Below are positions 12,560-23,650 of a DNA stretch of 64,000 bases, piece by piece (within the stretch, counting starts at the first letter, position 1; each line of letters opens with the position of its first letter). The notes beneath the pieces are model-generated. The model was not told the DNA's origin. It ran no database searches and worked only from the letters and a program-made list of their open reading frames with translations. The stretch is taken from assembly GCF_032854445.1 (NCBI RefSeq), contig NC_088297.1, forward strand, positions 18,733,127 to 18,797,126, given 5' to 3'. This stretch comes from Liolophura sinensis. Its lineage: Eukaryota; Mollusca; Polyplacophora; Chitonida; Chitonidae. The position numbers and the translations under genes are program-made.

Positions 12560-12730
12560 AGGCTCGGTGGCAGAGGTGTTTAGCGTGCCATCGCGGCTCA
12601 CTAATCCAGAAGCCTTTCATCAATGCGATCGCTGTGAGCTCAAATCCAGCTCATGCTGGCTTCTGCAGCAACCTGCAGGTGGTTGTAGGTTTACCCCGGG
12701 CTTTGTTAACCAACTCGGTCACGCAGGCCC
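12560..12730 (+). repeat. SINE family A, plus orientation, with tRNA-like head
   Basis: It starts with a diverged head ('ggctcggtggcagaggtgtt'), has the 'gcgatcgctgtgagctcaaa' B-box region, 'catgctggcttctgcagcaa', and ends in the middle of the body ('taccccgggctttgtt'). Confidence 0.75.
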
Positions 12731-13621
12731 CCAGTGTTTATGAAAACAAAAGTGGACTCGCTAGAACTTCGTTTAAGACAGCATGAACTAACGACCAATT
12801 GGGCGTCACACAATTGACATGCGTGACAATGTGCTAGTTAACACTCCTTAGTCGTTGCTCCCATTATCTATCTGTGTCTCTTACCTGTCCTATGATGTAC
12901 ATCTTTGTGCGTTACCCCTAACCTTTACACTCTCACACAAACGCATTCTCCTTCGTTCTGTATCTATGCTTAGCTTATTTCGAGTACCACTTTGTCTAAC
13001 TCGCAGACCAATTTGACGGCTTTTAGGCCTCCCATCTTTCACATGACGAAAGTTTTTGCCCCGAGGGGACAATCGCTGTAAAGGAGTCGTGGTAACAGAC
13101 GGAAACATCCGTTGGTGTGGTGAGTTCAACCATGCATTACGCCTAACGTACGTCAACCGTTTTCTCAGAACACAGCGAGTTGGTTTGTTTCTATTTCTTT
13201 GAATCGAAGACTTCTGTTTCCTCTAATTTCTGGAACCGGAACTCCTAGTCCTGTCGTCTGCTCTTTGATTTGTCTCGTTTGCCTACGTCAAAAACATCTC
13301 CCAGTGCGATGTGAACTGTAGTGAATTAATCCTTTCACAGTTGAAAAGCTAAATCACGCGTTGCTGGAGATTTCGGAGGGAGTTTTGTGCTTTACGTTGC
13401 GTAGGTGGTCACGTTGTAGCTTGTATGAGCCTAAATTGAATTTTATGTGGGTTGTAATTCGTCCATTCAGGAACACAAATTCGTCTCCTAATCCCGAAAT
13501 CTTAAAATTAGGTCATTTTCACTGCTGTCCTGGACACTAATGCTATCCTAAAAAGTAACCAGTCTTTTACATTTGTGTATGAAAAATGAATTTTCTAGCG
13601 TATGTTTTGTTTTTTGTTTTA
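12731..13621. other. No feature seen
   Basis: No coding exon, repeat unit or structured element stands out in this stretch. Confidence 0.4.
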
Positions 13622-14330
13622 AATTGGCAGCGCAATTTATCTACATTGTGTCATAATGTTAAGAGCTCTTCTGACTGTATCTGTATTGCGTCACAGTTTT
13701 CGGAGCTCTTCTGACTGTTTATCTATATTGCGTTACAATTTTTAGGAGTTTTCTGACTGTTTATCTATATTGCGTTACAATTTTTAGGAGCTGTTCTGAC
13801 TGTTTATCCATATTGCGTTACAATTTTAGGAGCTCCTCTGACTGTTTATCTATATTGCGTTACAGTTTTTAGGAGCTCTTCTGACCGTAATGTGTTTTCA
13901 TTTTAGGAGGTATTCTGACTGTTTATCTATATTGCGTCACAATTTTTAGGAGCCCTTCTGACTGTTTATCAATATTGCGTCACAATTTTCAGGAGCTCTT
14001 CTGACCGTAATGTGTCTTAATTTTAGGAGGTATTCTGACTGTTTATCTATATTGCGTCACAATTTTTAGGAGCTCTTCTGACCGTAATGTGTCTTCATTT
14101 TAGGAGGTATTCTGACTATCCATATTGTGCCAAAATGTTGAGTTCTTTGACTATTTATTTATGTTGAGTGACAATGCTAAGAGCTCTTCTGCCTAATTAT
14201 CTATTTTACGTCACAAGGTTAAGAGTTCTTTTGACTATTTACCTATAATGTGTCAGGATCTTTTGGACTATTTATCTATATTGTGTCACCATGTTAATAA
14301 CTCTTCTAACTAAAACTTGTGCAGAAGTGA
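13622..14330 (+). repeat. Minisatellite, about 43-bp period
   Basis: About 16 degenerate units share 'ttctgactgtttatctatat', 'tgcgt(t/c)acaatttt' and 'aggagctct'. A shorter unit ('ctgaccgtaatgtgtcttca') is interspersed in the middle three times, giving a higher-order pattern. The ends are more diverged than the centre, as expected of an ageing array. Confidence 0.9.
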
Positions 14331-16414
14331 GATGAAAACTCACTAACTAATATCACTAGCTAATAACAGTTGTGAAGCCGTCATTAAACGAAAAATGACG
14401 AACAGACACACTTTTATTGTGAGATGCAGTGATGCATGCAGCTTGGCCACAAAACACAAGTTTGACTGGAAATGGGTATGCGCAATCTACTTCTCAAAGT
14501 TCATGCAAACCATTTGCTAGAAAAATTTTCTAGCAAGACCAACGATACAAATTTGTACTCATTGAATTTCATAGCTGCCTGGAATTTGAGCATCGTGCAA
14601 GTAAATATTTTCCTAGAATCTTACCTTTATCATATATGTATGTGGTCTAATAAATAATTGGCTGTAAAACTAGCGTGGTATATGGCTTCTTTCTGAATAC
14701 CAAGGAGTGTCCTGCACCGTCTGGTCGATCTAAATAATGGACGCTGAAAGCCATTGTTCCTCTCAGCCGGGTCCGCGCTTTCCCGGAAGGCTTGTGTCCT
14801 GGGATTTGAATGTACGCATGTATATTCGTTATCTCTGTCCTGGCTCTAAGGTAAAATCACCTGATTTAATCAACCGCTATCGCTTTGACGGTTTTAAAAC
14901 TGAATAATGCAAGCAAACTGAAGTTTTATGGCTAAACGTTTTTCACGGCTGGATATATCCACCTTAATAATGGATGAGAAAGTCACCAATGTTCAACCAA
15001 CCCGGAATAAATACTCTTGCTAAACGGGGAGTTGACTAGAATGTGATTTGCTAATCGTAATGTGAGGAGTTCACACATAACAATGAACCTTCAGGTATGG
15101 GTTCATTTCCCGCTTTGGACAGGATGTTTTTGTTCTTCTGTATTGATCACCATTGTTCCTCGGGTTTTGCGACTATTAGCGATTGACGACAGTAAATCGT
15201 TGAAGACCGCTTGTCATCCACCAGTATAGTGTGCAAGTCTATACGTCAAACGAGGAAAAAGTTTGTCAGTAACTCCTTATACGTAGGTGGTTTACCCCGG
15301 GGTCTGATCTAACTATAAAATTATATTAACCGCCATTGTGTAAACGAAAACTGTTTGTGTGTAGAGCATAACAGAGGCATTTGCTGAGCGAAGTTGTGGC
15401 GTTTGAATCTTTGATTGACGAGTATGTTTACGCCGTACTCAACATTTTTTTCACTTATGGCTGTCTGAGGGCTGTCAGGTTAAGGGTAGAGGAAACTACC
15501 GACCGTCCCCAGGTATGTGACAAACCCTCTGACTTAAGCCGTAGCGGAAGGAGTGAGATCTGAACTCGACAACGTGCCGGAACCAGGGCTTTGGCTGCCT
15601 GAATAAGCAAGGATCTCAGCGTACGAACAAACACGTACAGCAATAAATCCACATTTATAATAAACGTGCTTAATTACTGTCACACACAAAGGAAAAGCCA
15701 AGTGGGATTTGTTCCGCATGATTCTTTGCCAATAGGTTCCGTGCATACAGCTGAGACTTGACACTCGTACACCGGATGCATTATGATCAATTATACATGT
15801 CCGAGTCCACGGTGTGAAAGAACTGACTGTGCTTGTATCGATTTACTTGCTAATGTGTTATTTCGCACCGTTATCCTAACACACTGCCCTATATTTTGCG
15901 CTCCAAAACAAACGCATTGCAATATTCAGAATGATAAATTAGTCCAGTAATAAAATTTAGTTGAGGGGAAAAAATCAATCAACGTTATGGAAAGATTTTC
16001 AGGTATATAACGCTAAGGGTGATCAGTGACAAGTGAGCTGTAAAACAAAACCGGCAGTGCAATGCGTAACCGGGCTGTTTTTTTTTCCTGGCATTTTTCG
16101 TTCCTTTATGAATTTATCAGAACAATCGGAGGTTTCATTTTTTTGTCTAGACGTAGTGCTTTTTAACAAGGCTCTCTGGCGTCATGTGTTATTATCCAGT
16201 ATTATTCGCAAATGAAAGTGGTCCATACTTTCGTGTGCTTCTAGCATATTAGGAGTAATTAATCATTTTGCAATCAGTTAACTTCATTCATTCCGCGATC
16301 TGACGCAATGAGCGGACATCCAGTGTAATATATCCTGTACAACAATTAATCAAGCATTTAAATATAATCCAGGTAGTAAATTGCCTAGATTGGTTTCACA
16401 ACAATCCCTTTGCC
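14331..16414. other. Non-genic stretch with SINE fragments
   Basis: There is no gene. Fragments include a 'ttcatttcccgctttggaca' piece at about 15081-15130 (family D-like), an A3 fragment at about 15255-15350 ('aaagtttgtcagtaact'), and a family E copy at about 15465-15620 preceded by 'tttacgccgtactcaac'. Confidence 0.5.
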
Positions 16415-16690
16415 GTTCTTATTATTTATTTTTTTATATATTTTTATTTATTTGATTAGAATTTCACTCCATACTCAAGGATATTTCACTTATACGATGG
16501 CGGCCAGCATTCTGGGGGGAGAAAACCGGGCAGAGCCCGGGAAACCTAAGACCACCCGCAGGTTGCTGACAGACCTTCCCACATACGGCCGGAGAGGAAC
16601 CCAGCATGAAGTGGACTTGAACTCACCGCGACGGCTGGGGTCTAACGTGGCTTGTCGGCCTCACATTGGTCACATCACAACAATGGCATT
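16415..16690 (-). repeat. SINE family A with alternative 5' head
   Basis: This is a near-complete body read on the minus strand. It ends in a head different from the usual tRNA-like one: 'gtctaacgtggcttgtcggc' and 'cacattggtcacatcacaac'. The same head occurs at 37853-37918 on another copy, so this is a subfamily rather than damage. Confidence 0.8.
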
Positions 16691-16704
16691 TTAAATATAA
16701 ATGC

Positions 16705-16795
16705 CATTTGGGAGGGAAACCGAGCCGAGTCCAGTGGGAAACCCACGACCATTCGCAGGTTGCTTGGAAGACCTCCCACCAACAATGAGCGTTGT
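16705..16795 (-). repeat. SINE family A, body fragment
   Basis: The fragment shows 'gggagggaaaccgagccgag', 'gggaaacccacgaccattcg' and 'caggttgcttggaagacctc'. It directly follows the preceding copy, so the two insertions are adjacent. Confidence 0.75.
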
Positions 16796-16924
16796 TTGGA
16801 AATTGGTCCATTAATTATTAAGCCGGATAGACCGTTTTAGTTGACGGCGGTTGATGTGAATGTCTGTTTCAACGCCTAGATTCATGTCCCTATGCATCCT
16901 CTGTACAAGAAAGTGATTCAGTTG

Positions 16925-17465
16925 ACTGTATACTGTTCATTGACCTGATTCTTTATGACATTTGTCGTGAATGAACTCGGTGTTCCGGTAGTTCTTCTCA
17001 TTGTGAACGTGATTCGTATGACAGTCATCTGGATTGAACTCAAAATTCCGTTAGTTCAGATCATTATCATCGTGATTCTGGTGACAGTTATCGTTATCGA
17101 GCTCTGTATTATATAAGTTCAGTTCATTGTCAGCATGATTCCGGTGACAGTCATGGTTGTCGAGCTCTGTATTCCGTTAGTTCAGTTCATTGTCAGCATG
17201 ATTCCGGTGACAGTCATGGTTGTCGAGCTCTGTATTCCCTCAGTGGTTCAGTTCATTATCATCGACATTCGTTTGACAGTCATCGTTATCGAACTTAGCA
17301 CCCCGTTAGCTCAGTTCATTATCATCTTGATTCGTTTGACAGCCATCGTTGGCGAACTCAGTAATCCGTTAGTTCAGTTCATGGTCAGTGTGATTCCGGT
17401 GACAGTCATCTTTATCGAGCTCAATATTCCATTAGTGGTTCATTATCATTGTGATTCAACCCATT
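16925..17465 (+). repeat. Minisatellite, 63-bp period
   Basis: About eight units share 'gattccggtgacagtcatgg', 'ttgtcgagctctgtattccg' and 'ttagttcagttcatt'. The period of 63 bp is a multiple of three, which keeps a 111-codon frame open (17135-17470) with a 21-residue hydrophobic repeat. I regard the frame as a by-product of the array, since it has no splice context or known domain. Confidence 0.9.
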
Positions 17466-17904
17466 ACTAACACCATTCAAAACAAGTTCTTAACCAAATT
17501 TCACTTCTTCCGTTTATTCTGAAATTACGATTTTTGCAAACGTCTTCATTTAAAAGAAAGTCAGGGGGCGTAATGAAAAGCAGGATTTACTTCCCCTGGT
17601 TGTTACAGGCTTGCTTAGCTATAGACGGCCCTTATTGAAACCGGACCCTAAATATTCGGAGACTGGATAAATCCTACTAGAAATAGGCCTCTACGACTGC
17701 GGTAGTATTGGCCAAATTAAAAATGACGAAGAATTCATGACAAAAATGGCAATATAAATTGACAGTTTGCCGTTTGGATAGGTTCACCATTTTTACACTC
17801 TCAAATTAGATAGCGGTACCGTCATACGAGAAACCTCTGGTCCAAAATGAGCTTATTGTTTACCACTTTGTAAGAGGTGAAAATTTATTGACTGGCAATC
17901 GAAA

Positions 17905-18062
17905 TAAAAGATTATAGCATAGAGAGTAACCCAGAGCAGCGACGACAGTGTGATGGCTGCAAATAGCCACACGTAACCCGTGAAATACGGCCTCTTGCCA
18001 GTTTACCTCAGTTGGGTTAAATTCTAACTGTCCATGCAAATGTTTCAATAGTAGCAAATCAT
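17905..18062 (+). repeat. Dispersed repeat family C, core
   Basis: The copy shows 'agagtaacccagagcagcga', 'cgacagtgtgatggctgcaa', 'acacgtaacccgtgaaatac', 'ggcctcttgccagtttacct' and 'aatgtttcaatagtagcaaa'. It is the clearest + strand core copy, ending at a poly-C run. Confidence 0.75.
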
Positions 18063-18080
18063 GCCCCCCCCCCCCCCCCC
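18063..18080. repeat. Poly-C tract
   Basis: About 18 consecutive C follow the family C core. The copy at 20570 has a matching poly-G start, so the tract belongs to the repeat end. Confidence 0.9.
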
Positions 18081-20085
18081 GCTCCCCGCCAAACTAAATG
18101 GCCTAAGTAGAAAAGGAACCAAAGTTCTTTTAACTTCAGACTGAGATGTTGGATATTTTGGAATGTGTAAAATGCGCATTCGGTTCTCCCTTTCTCCTGA
18201 CAAAAAAAAAATAAAAAACGTGGCAGATCCAGATATGCAAAAAAAGGGCCAATTCACACACACTGCAAAACATGGAAAGCCTTTTTACTTCCACTGATGA
18301 TTATCACTTTCCGTTAATTGGTATGCGCATTTTAGATAGTATAGCTTACCCATGGGAGAGGTTGAACAGCTTGTCGCTCTAACCATTAGGTTCGATCAAA
18401 AGCTCGATTGTCGTTTTCACAATGATACTTGAAAGCGTTCTGGAGAAAGATCAAACGGTGGTAAGGGTATTGTAAGTATTCAAGGCAGTTTTTTTTTAAG
18501 AAATTAATAATAATACTTGCAGAGGTGGTATGCACTCTTATATTACTAGTGTTTTCGAGGTATTGGAAGGTATTGAATCATAATGCGTATGAATTAGGCT
18601 ACATTATTTCATATCTACACGTCATTGCTCATTACGAACGAATACTAAATACTTCCGTGCACGAAATGGTTAATGCTGTAATACTTATTTATCTAATATC
18701 TCCAAGAACTAACGAACCGAATGTAACATTTGTTGTGAACCCACGTCCCAATGGCCATAAGAAAAGATTAACCGTTCTAGTACGTCTGGGTTTTCGTTCG
18801 TTCGTTCGTTCGTTCGTTCGTCACTATTTTGTCATTACAATAGACAGGTATCTATAACCCATGTGATATCCCCCATAACTGCTCGAGATTATCTATTCAA
18901 AGCTGTTCCTAACTTTAGTTATAATAAAATCGGCATTCTCTGATTATCACATGTGTGTATCTATCTGTGCTTTTCTTAAAATGTTTCTTCTAGCTTATCC
19001 CAATACCTCTTTTCGTCATGCGACATGGTCATTATCCAATGCTGTTGAAATGCGGTGAACCGAGATTTGATTTTAGGCCTCCAACGTTTTTTTTAGTGTG
19101 GACATATTTCACCCACTATTTTCGACAGAAAATCCTGTCAGCTTTTCTGTTTATGTTTTTCAAGCTAGTTTTTTTTTCTTTTGTGTTTATGTTTATGTGC
19201 GTATTTTAACAAAAAACACTCGGTGCCTTCATCCTGTATCATTTCGTTAGTGATTTAACACGTTATCCGACTTTTTCCTCGGGAGAAACCCACAGCCAGA
19301 ATGGTGTACTCCTTCGCTATGTCATTTAAAAGTCAGCAAGGCCTGTGATGCGCGAATAACGTGACATTTAAGATTCTCAAGGATGCCTTTTTGTTCAGCT
19401 TACGTGAACGCCTTACGAGGATCCCGTGGATTATCTATATACTTTTCGCCCCTAGCAACACATCTTTTGGGGCAGAAGGTGGCCAGCATGTCGACTTCCA
19501 TACTGAGGAAAGCACTGTGTTGACCTTGAGCAAACTGATGCTCTGCGTGTCAAATGAAATTAGTTGCCCGGTTTGTCTTCTGATAGACCTGATTCTAAAG
19601 GTTATCGCCGCCTTTAGGCTAAGATTTGCAGCCCAAAATGGCCTGGAAATAGAGAGCTGCTTTGCCTTTAAAAAAACAAAAGCAACATAAACCCATGTAA
19701 TGCGTACAACGTGTCGAGCAATACAAAACACCTTTAGAAGCAAGTGCAAATCTGTAATAGCCATAACATCCCAAGCGAAATTGCACTTGCCTTGCATTCA
19801 AGCGAATCGTAAAATGAATGAGCCATATGAAAGGATAGGATGTCAAAAATTTAACAGACTCACCCACACTGTGACAAGCAGACAGACAGCTGGACTTATA
19901 TAATGCTGCTTATTTCAGTTAAAAATAGACCAAAATGAAAGTAGCACTGATGGGTCCGCATCCAGGAAGGCATATATACCGTTAAATAAGCGTAAAATAT
20001 CATCACAAGCCTTTGGCATTACGTTGACATTGCAGTTAGATGCTCACAATGTTAACAGAGATTTATGCTCAAGTGGGATTTGAAC
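18081..20085. other. No gene seen
   Basis: The stretch includes a (ttcg)n run of about eight units at 18789-18820 and overlapping ORFs on both strands around 19361-19903. None shows a recognisable domain, and two-strand overlap of this kind is usually chance. Confidence 0.4.
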
Positions 20086-20186
20086 CGGCCCGGATAGCAC
20101 AGCTTCGGGACCGGTAGATCCAGGATCAATCCTTGATTGAGTCACACCTAAGACGTTAAACCCCCAAGCACTCACTCACTCACTCA
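20086..20186 (+). repeat. SINE family B, internally deleted copy
   Basis: The tRNA-like head ('cccggatagcacagcttcgg', 'gtagatccaggatcaatcct') jumps directly to the tail 'acgttaaacccccaagcact', leaving out the whole body. A complete copy follows head-to-tail. Confidence 0.85.
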
Positions 20187-20550
20187 AGTGGGATTTGGAC
20201 CGAATAGCACAGTTGGCAGTTGGTAAAGCGTCGGGGACGGTAGATCCAGGGTCAATCACGGGTCGAGTCACGCCTAAGACTTAAAAGAGGAAGTTGTAAC
20301 TTCCTCTCTTGGCGTTCAGCATTAAGGCGATAGTGCAACGACTGGTTGACCCATATCAGTATAATGGCTCGGGCGGGGCATCTTACTTGCCTTCGGTAAG
20401 TCGTCTCATTGAAGCAGCACTAGATTAAAGAGCGGTGGAAATCCGTCCTGCAACAAGGAGGCACATTACATGCACTCTAAGGATTCCTTTCGTCGTCGTA
20501 TGACTGGAAACTTGTTAAGTACTACGTTAAACCTCAAGTACTCACTAACT
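20187..20550 (+). repeat. SINE family B, full copy in tandem with the previous one
   Basis: Head 'aatagcacagttggcagttg', body with 'gaggaagttgtaacttcctc' and 'ttcggtaagtcgtctcattg', and tail 'actcactaactcaa'. A poly-G run of about 18 bases follows at 20554-20571. Confidence 0.85.
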
Positions 20551-20569
20551 CAAGTGGGGGGGGGGGGGG

Positions 20570-20735
20570 GGTGTATGATTTGCTACTATTTAAGCATTTG
20601 CATGGACAGTTAGAATTTAACCCGGCTGAGGTAAACTGGCAAAAGAGACCGTATTTCACGGGTTACGTGTGACAATTTGCCAACAATCACACTGTGGTCG
20701 CTGCTCTGGGTTACTCTCTATGCTATAATCTTTTT
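20570..20735 (-). repeat. Dispersed repeat family C, core
   Basis: Reverse-orientation copy: 'gatttgctactatttaagca', 'acagttagaatttaaccc', 'agagaccgtatttcacgggt', 'aatcacactgtggtcgctgc', 'ttactctctatgctataatc'. It abuts the SINE B doublet. Confidence 0.75.
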
Positions 20736-21384
20736 ATTTCGCCGGGACAAGCTCATCTTTGTGTAGCAGCGGGTTATTCTTATTGTTCCCACCAATTTGC
20801 CTTGCGGACGGTAAACTTTGGACAAACAAATGGTATTGTAATGAACTTCCATTTCTGTGTACTTTAAGACAGACACGCTACCACATTTTATTCAATTTCT
20901 TTGATGTTAGTCATATGCTCTGTGTCATCCAGCGTTGGCGTAATGCAGTAAGGAAGTAACCTAACCATCGCTCAGTCCGTCAATCCGTAAAACAATATCC
21001 AAAGTCATATGCCAAAAACCAGCTTTTATTTATAAAATCGTTGCAATGTTCCTTTGTAAATGATGGGTGTCGAAGTTTATATAATTTCTCTTCTCTGAAG
21101 TTTGTGGCGTAATTGTTGTTGTTGTTGTTGTTGTTAGTGGACATTACTTTACACCCACTTGCCAGCAATTGTACGTCATGTTAAGGTTTGTTTCCTTTAA
21201 CATTACGTAGTCATTACGCCGATGCCATTTACCATTCACCAGTGTTCCATGAAAGGATTTTTATTTTCCTTCAAAATGGAATTTTCCACGAAATCATAAG
21301 GTTGAAAAATAGATAGAATAAAAAAGAACGTTAACTTTCGGTATGACGTTAGATTTGTGCTCGATCCTAAAATTGATTTCATCT

Positions 21385-21623
21385 TTGATTTGTTTATCTA
21401 CTTATTTGATTGGTCGTTTACGCCATACTTAAGAATATTTCACTTGTACGACGGCGCTAAGCATTATGGTGGGAGGAAAACGGGCAAAGTCCGGGAGGAA
21501 CCCACGACTATCCGCAGATTGTTGGCAGACGTGCGGCTGGGACGAAGCCAGCATGAGCTGGAACTTACAGCGACCGCATCGGTGAGCGGATCCTGGATTA
21601 TTGCGCTGCGCTGGTGTGGTAAG
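21385..21623 (-). repeat. SINE family A, 3' part, split by a gypsy insertion
   Basis: The copy runs from the (ttta) tail through 'gcattatggtgggaggaaaa' to 'gcgctgcgctggtgtgg', where the LTR of the gypsy element begins. The missing head ('ctaacgaccttggccacgga') resumes at 24868 after the element. Confidence 0.9.
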
Positions 21624-21772
21624 TGTTATGTTATCATCGGCTTGATTGAGCAAGAACGAGCGTTCGTCAGGAGACTTGACTGTTTGTTTCGCCGGCCCCG
21701 TCACGTGGTATCGTGTCGTATGACCTACATGTAAACAATAGCACATGTAGCGTGCACATGGATTGCGTTACA
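21624..21772 (-). repeat. 3' LTR of the nested gypsy element
   Basis: The LTR is 149 bp and bounded by tgttatgtta and gcgttaca. It is colinear with the other LTR, sharing for example 'agaacgagcgttc', 'tttcgccggcc' and 'gtagcgtgcac', with scattered substitutions and small indels. Confidence 0.92.
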
Positions 21773-21776
21773 ATAT

Positions 21777-21797
21777 ATCTCCCCTTTTTTAAGGCCA
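21777..21797 (-). promoter_or_regulatory. Polypurine tract
   Basis: The minus strand reads cttaaaaaaggggagatat immediately upstream of the 3' LTR. This is a purine run in the position required to prime plus-strand DNA synthesis. Confidence 0.75.
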
Positions 21798-22079
21798 TTT
21801 CTTTGAAACAGTCAATTTTACCAAAATTGAACTTAAACTATATTATGGTGAATTGTCTTTCACATAGATTGTTCGATTCTTTGAAATAATTTGGAACAGT
21901 ATCAAATTTGAACGTACGAAATTGAACTTAAAAGTAGTGTATGTTTATCTGAAACGAAACATTATAAGATGAATTGTCTTTCACATAGACTTTTAATGGC
22001 TTCCAAAGTCTCTCGCTCATTTCAATAAACGGATCTAAACACAGAACAAAACACTATTACCTGTCTCTACTGAAAACTA

Positions 22080-22956
22080 TCTCAGTCCTAAGTTTTCTCG
22101 AACGTTAAGTGACGGTTTAATTGTTCGCCGTGGGCTTGACATCTGAACTGCAGGTTTGACAGGGGATGGTTCAGCCTGGATAGGTGATTCCGGTTGTCCC
22201 CCTGAAGACGGCGGTAACTGTTGACTTGTGGAGCAGAGTGGGAAGTAAGTGAAATTAGATGATGTCTGTTGTGCACCACAGTGCCTGATGTCAAGATGAT
22301 GTATGATCTAGGGTTATCTCCCTTTTGTAGTACTTTTCTGTCTTGTCCTAATCACGCATTTGAATGGTTGTCCCAGGTGAAATAGGTACAAGAGAGCACC
22401 GTGGTGTGTTTCGAAGTGTGCTTTCTGAATATGCGGGCCACCGGACAGACTGTTGTCCTCTGTGTCTGCATTTTACGACTCCCTGGTGTTCTTCGTAGAG
22501 CTTGTTGAGTATGTCCAGTCCAGATGGTACAAGTAATCTGCTTCCTTTAATTAGTATTCCTTGGACGATTGATATTTCACTAGTTGTCCAGTATAGCTTC
22601 AGAGAGTCTCTGATTTGGTGTTTTTGCAGCCATCTTTATAGAGTGTAGACTTTAATCTCTTTAGAGACTTTTGCTTCCTTCAATTAGTATTCCTTGAACG
22701 ATTGATGTTTCACCTCTAGTCGCCCAGTATGGCTTCAGAGAGTCTCTGATTTGGCGTTTCTCCAGCCATCTTTTTGGAGTGCAGACTTTAATCTCTTTAC
22801 AGACTTCGTCTTCTTCCTGGGCTTCCCGGATCATTTGAAGTTTTGTGTCTGATATCGGTATAGCCTCGATTATGTTGTCTACGCCCGCTTCCATTTCCTA
22901 AATGTGGAAGTTTGGTCTTGGTTTCGGCTTTGGAGACGCAACAGAGCGTCTGATAC
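22080..22956 (-). pseudogene. Integrase remnant: linker, zinc-binding end and Pol C-terminus
   Basis: On the minus strand a post-RNase H linker (about 22661-22894) has 'KPYWATRGETSIVQGILIEG', the conserved approach to integrase. A zinc-binding-like segment follows near 22430-22560 ('LDILNKLYEEHQGVVKCRHR'). The D,D,E catalytic core is absent. Sequence resumes with a Pro/Ser-rich Pol C-terminus ending in 'RRTIKPSLNV' near 22085-22110. A 133-bp segment is duplicated in tandem here. The fragments lie in different frames, so no functional protein is possible. Confidence 0.75.
22541..22807 (-). repeat. 133-bp tandem duplication inside the gypsy element
   Basis: Two consecutive copies (22541-22673 and 22674-22807) each run from 'cttcctt(t/c)aattagtatt' to 'tttaatctcttta(g/c)agact'. 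They cover the RNase H-to-integrase linker and differ at several positions. Confidence 0.9.
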
Positions 22957-23110
22957 TTACATTTCCTTTCCGGGTACGTGGTTGATTGCCTTGAAATCAA
23001 ACCTCACCAACCTCATTCGGTAACGCTGTATCCTTGAAGGAGGTTGATCTAGAGTGTGGTTTGTCAAAAGTGGCTTGTGGTCCGTTTCAGCTGTGATTGA
23101 TTTCACAGGT
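22957..23110 (-). pseudogene. RNase H C-terminal fragment
   Basis: The frame contains 'AETDHKPLL' and then 'PPSRIQRYRMRLVRFDF' and 'NHVPGKEM', the hallmark end of a Ty3/gypsy RNase H. It follows directly on 'VRMFLGMVNHAKPV' from the RT thumb region. The RT connection and N-terminal RNase H catalytic residues that normally lie between are deleted. Confidence 0.8.
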
Positions 23111-23650
23111 TTCGCATGGTTAACCATTCCCAAAAACATTCTAACTTCCTTAACATTCTTTGGGGTGGCATCTCTTGAATGCTTCTGATCTTTGCAGGAA
23201 CTGGTATTATTCCGTTCCCGCTGATCTTGTGCCGTATGTACTCGACTTCTCTGACACTGAGCTGGCATTTGTTCTTGTTGAGGGTTATATGAGCCTTCTC
23301 AAGACGATTCAGGACTGCTTCAAGCCTCTGGTCTTGCTGTACCTGCGAGTTTCCGTGAACCAAGACATCATCGATGCTGTTCTCGACTCCCCCAAGGCCT
23401 TTCAACACCTGACTCATGTGCATCTGAAACTTTTCTGATCCAGAATTAATTTAATATGGCAGTACGTTGAATTGGTATCTACCTTATGGGGTAATGAAGG
23501 TTGTCATTGGTCTGGATTCCTCCACCAGTTTTATCTTCCAGTATCTCGAGTTAGCATCGATTTTCGAAAATACTTTAGCACCTGCTAATCTGTTGAACAT
23601 TGTGTCAACCGCTGGAGTGGATAGTTTTCCCTCTTTACGCAGTTGTTAGG
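23103..23650 (-). pseudogene. Reverse transcriptase fragment
   Basis: Minus-strand fragments encode the RT palm. The two Asp of the catalytic box are present in 'IDDVLVHG', followed by 'HITLNKNKCQLSVREVEYI', a typical Ty3/gypsy sequence. Upstream, near 23510-23640, a second frame gives 'LAGAKVFSKIDA', the start of the RT fingers/palm. A frameshift separates the parts. The joint with gag near 23645 shows that most of the protease and the RT N-terminus are gone. Confidence 0.85.

Noticed and set aside
13622-14330. CRISPR-like regular repeats
   Set aside because: Units are contiguous and degenerate with no unique spacers, and the genome is eukaryotic. It is a minisatellite.
19435-19903. Overlapping 120- and 82-codon minus-strand frames and a 67-codon + frame
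   Set aside because: No recognisable family, no splice sites in suitable phase, and frames on both strands cover the same bases.
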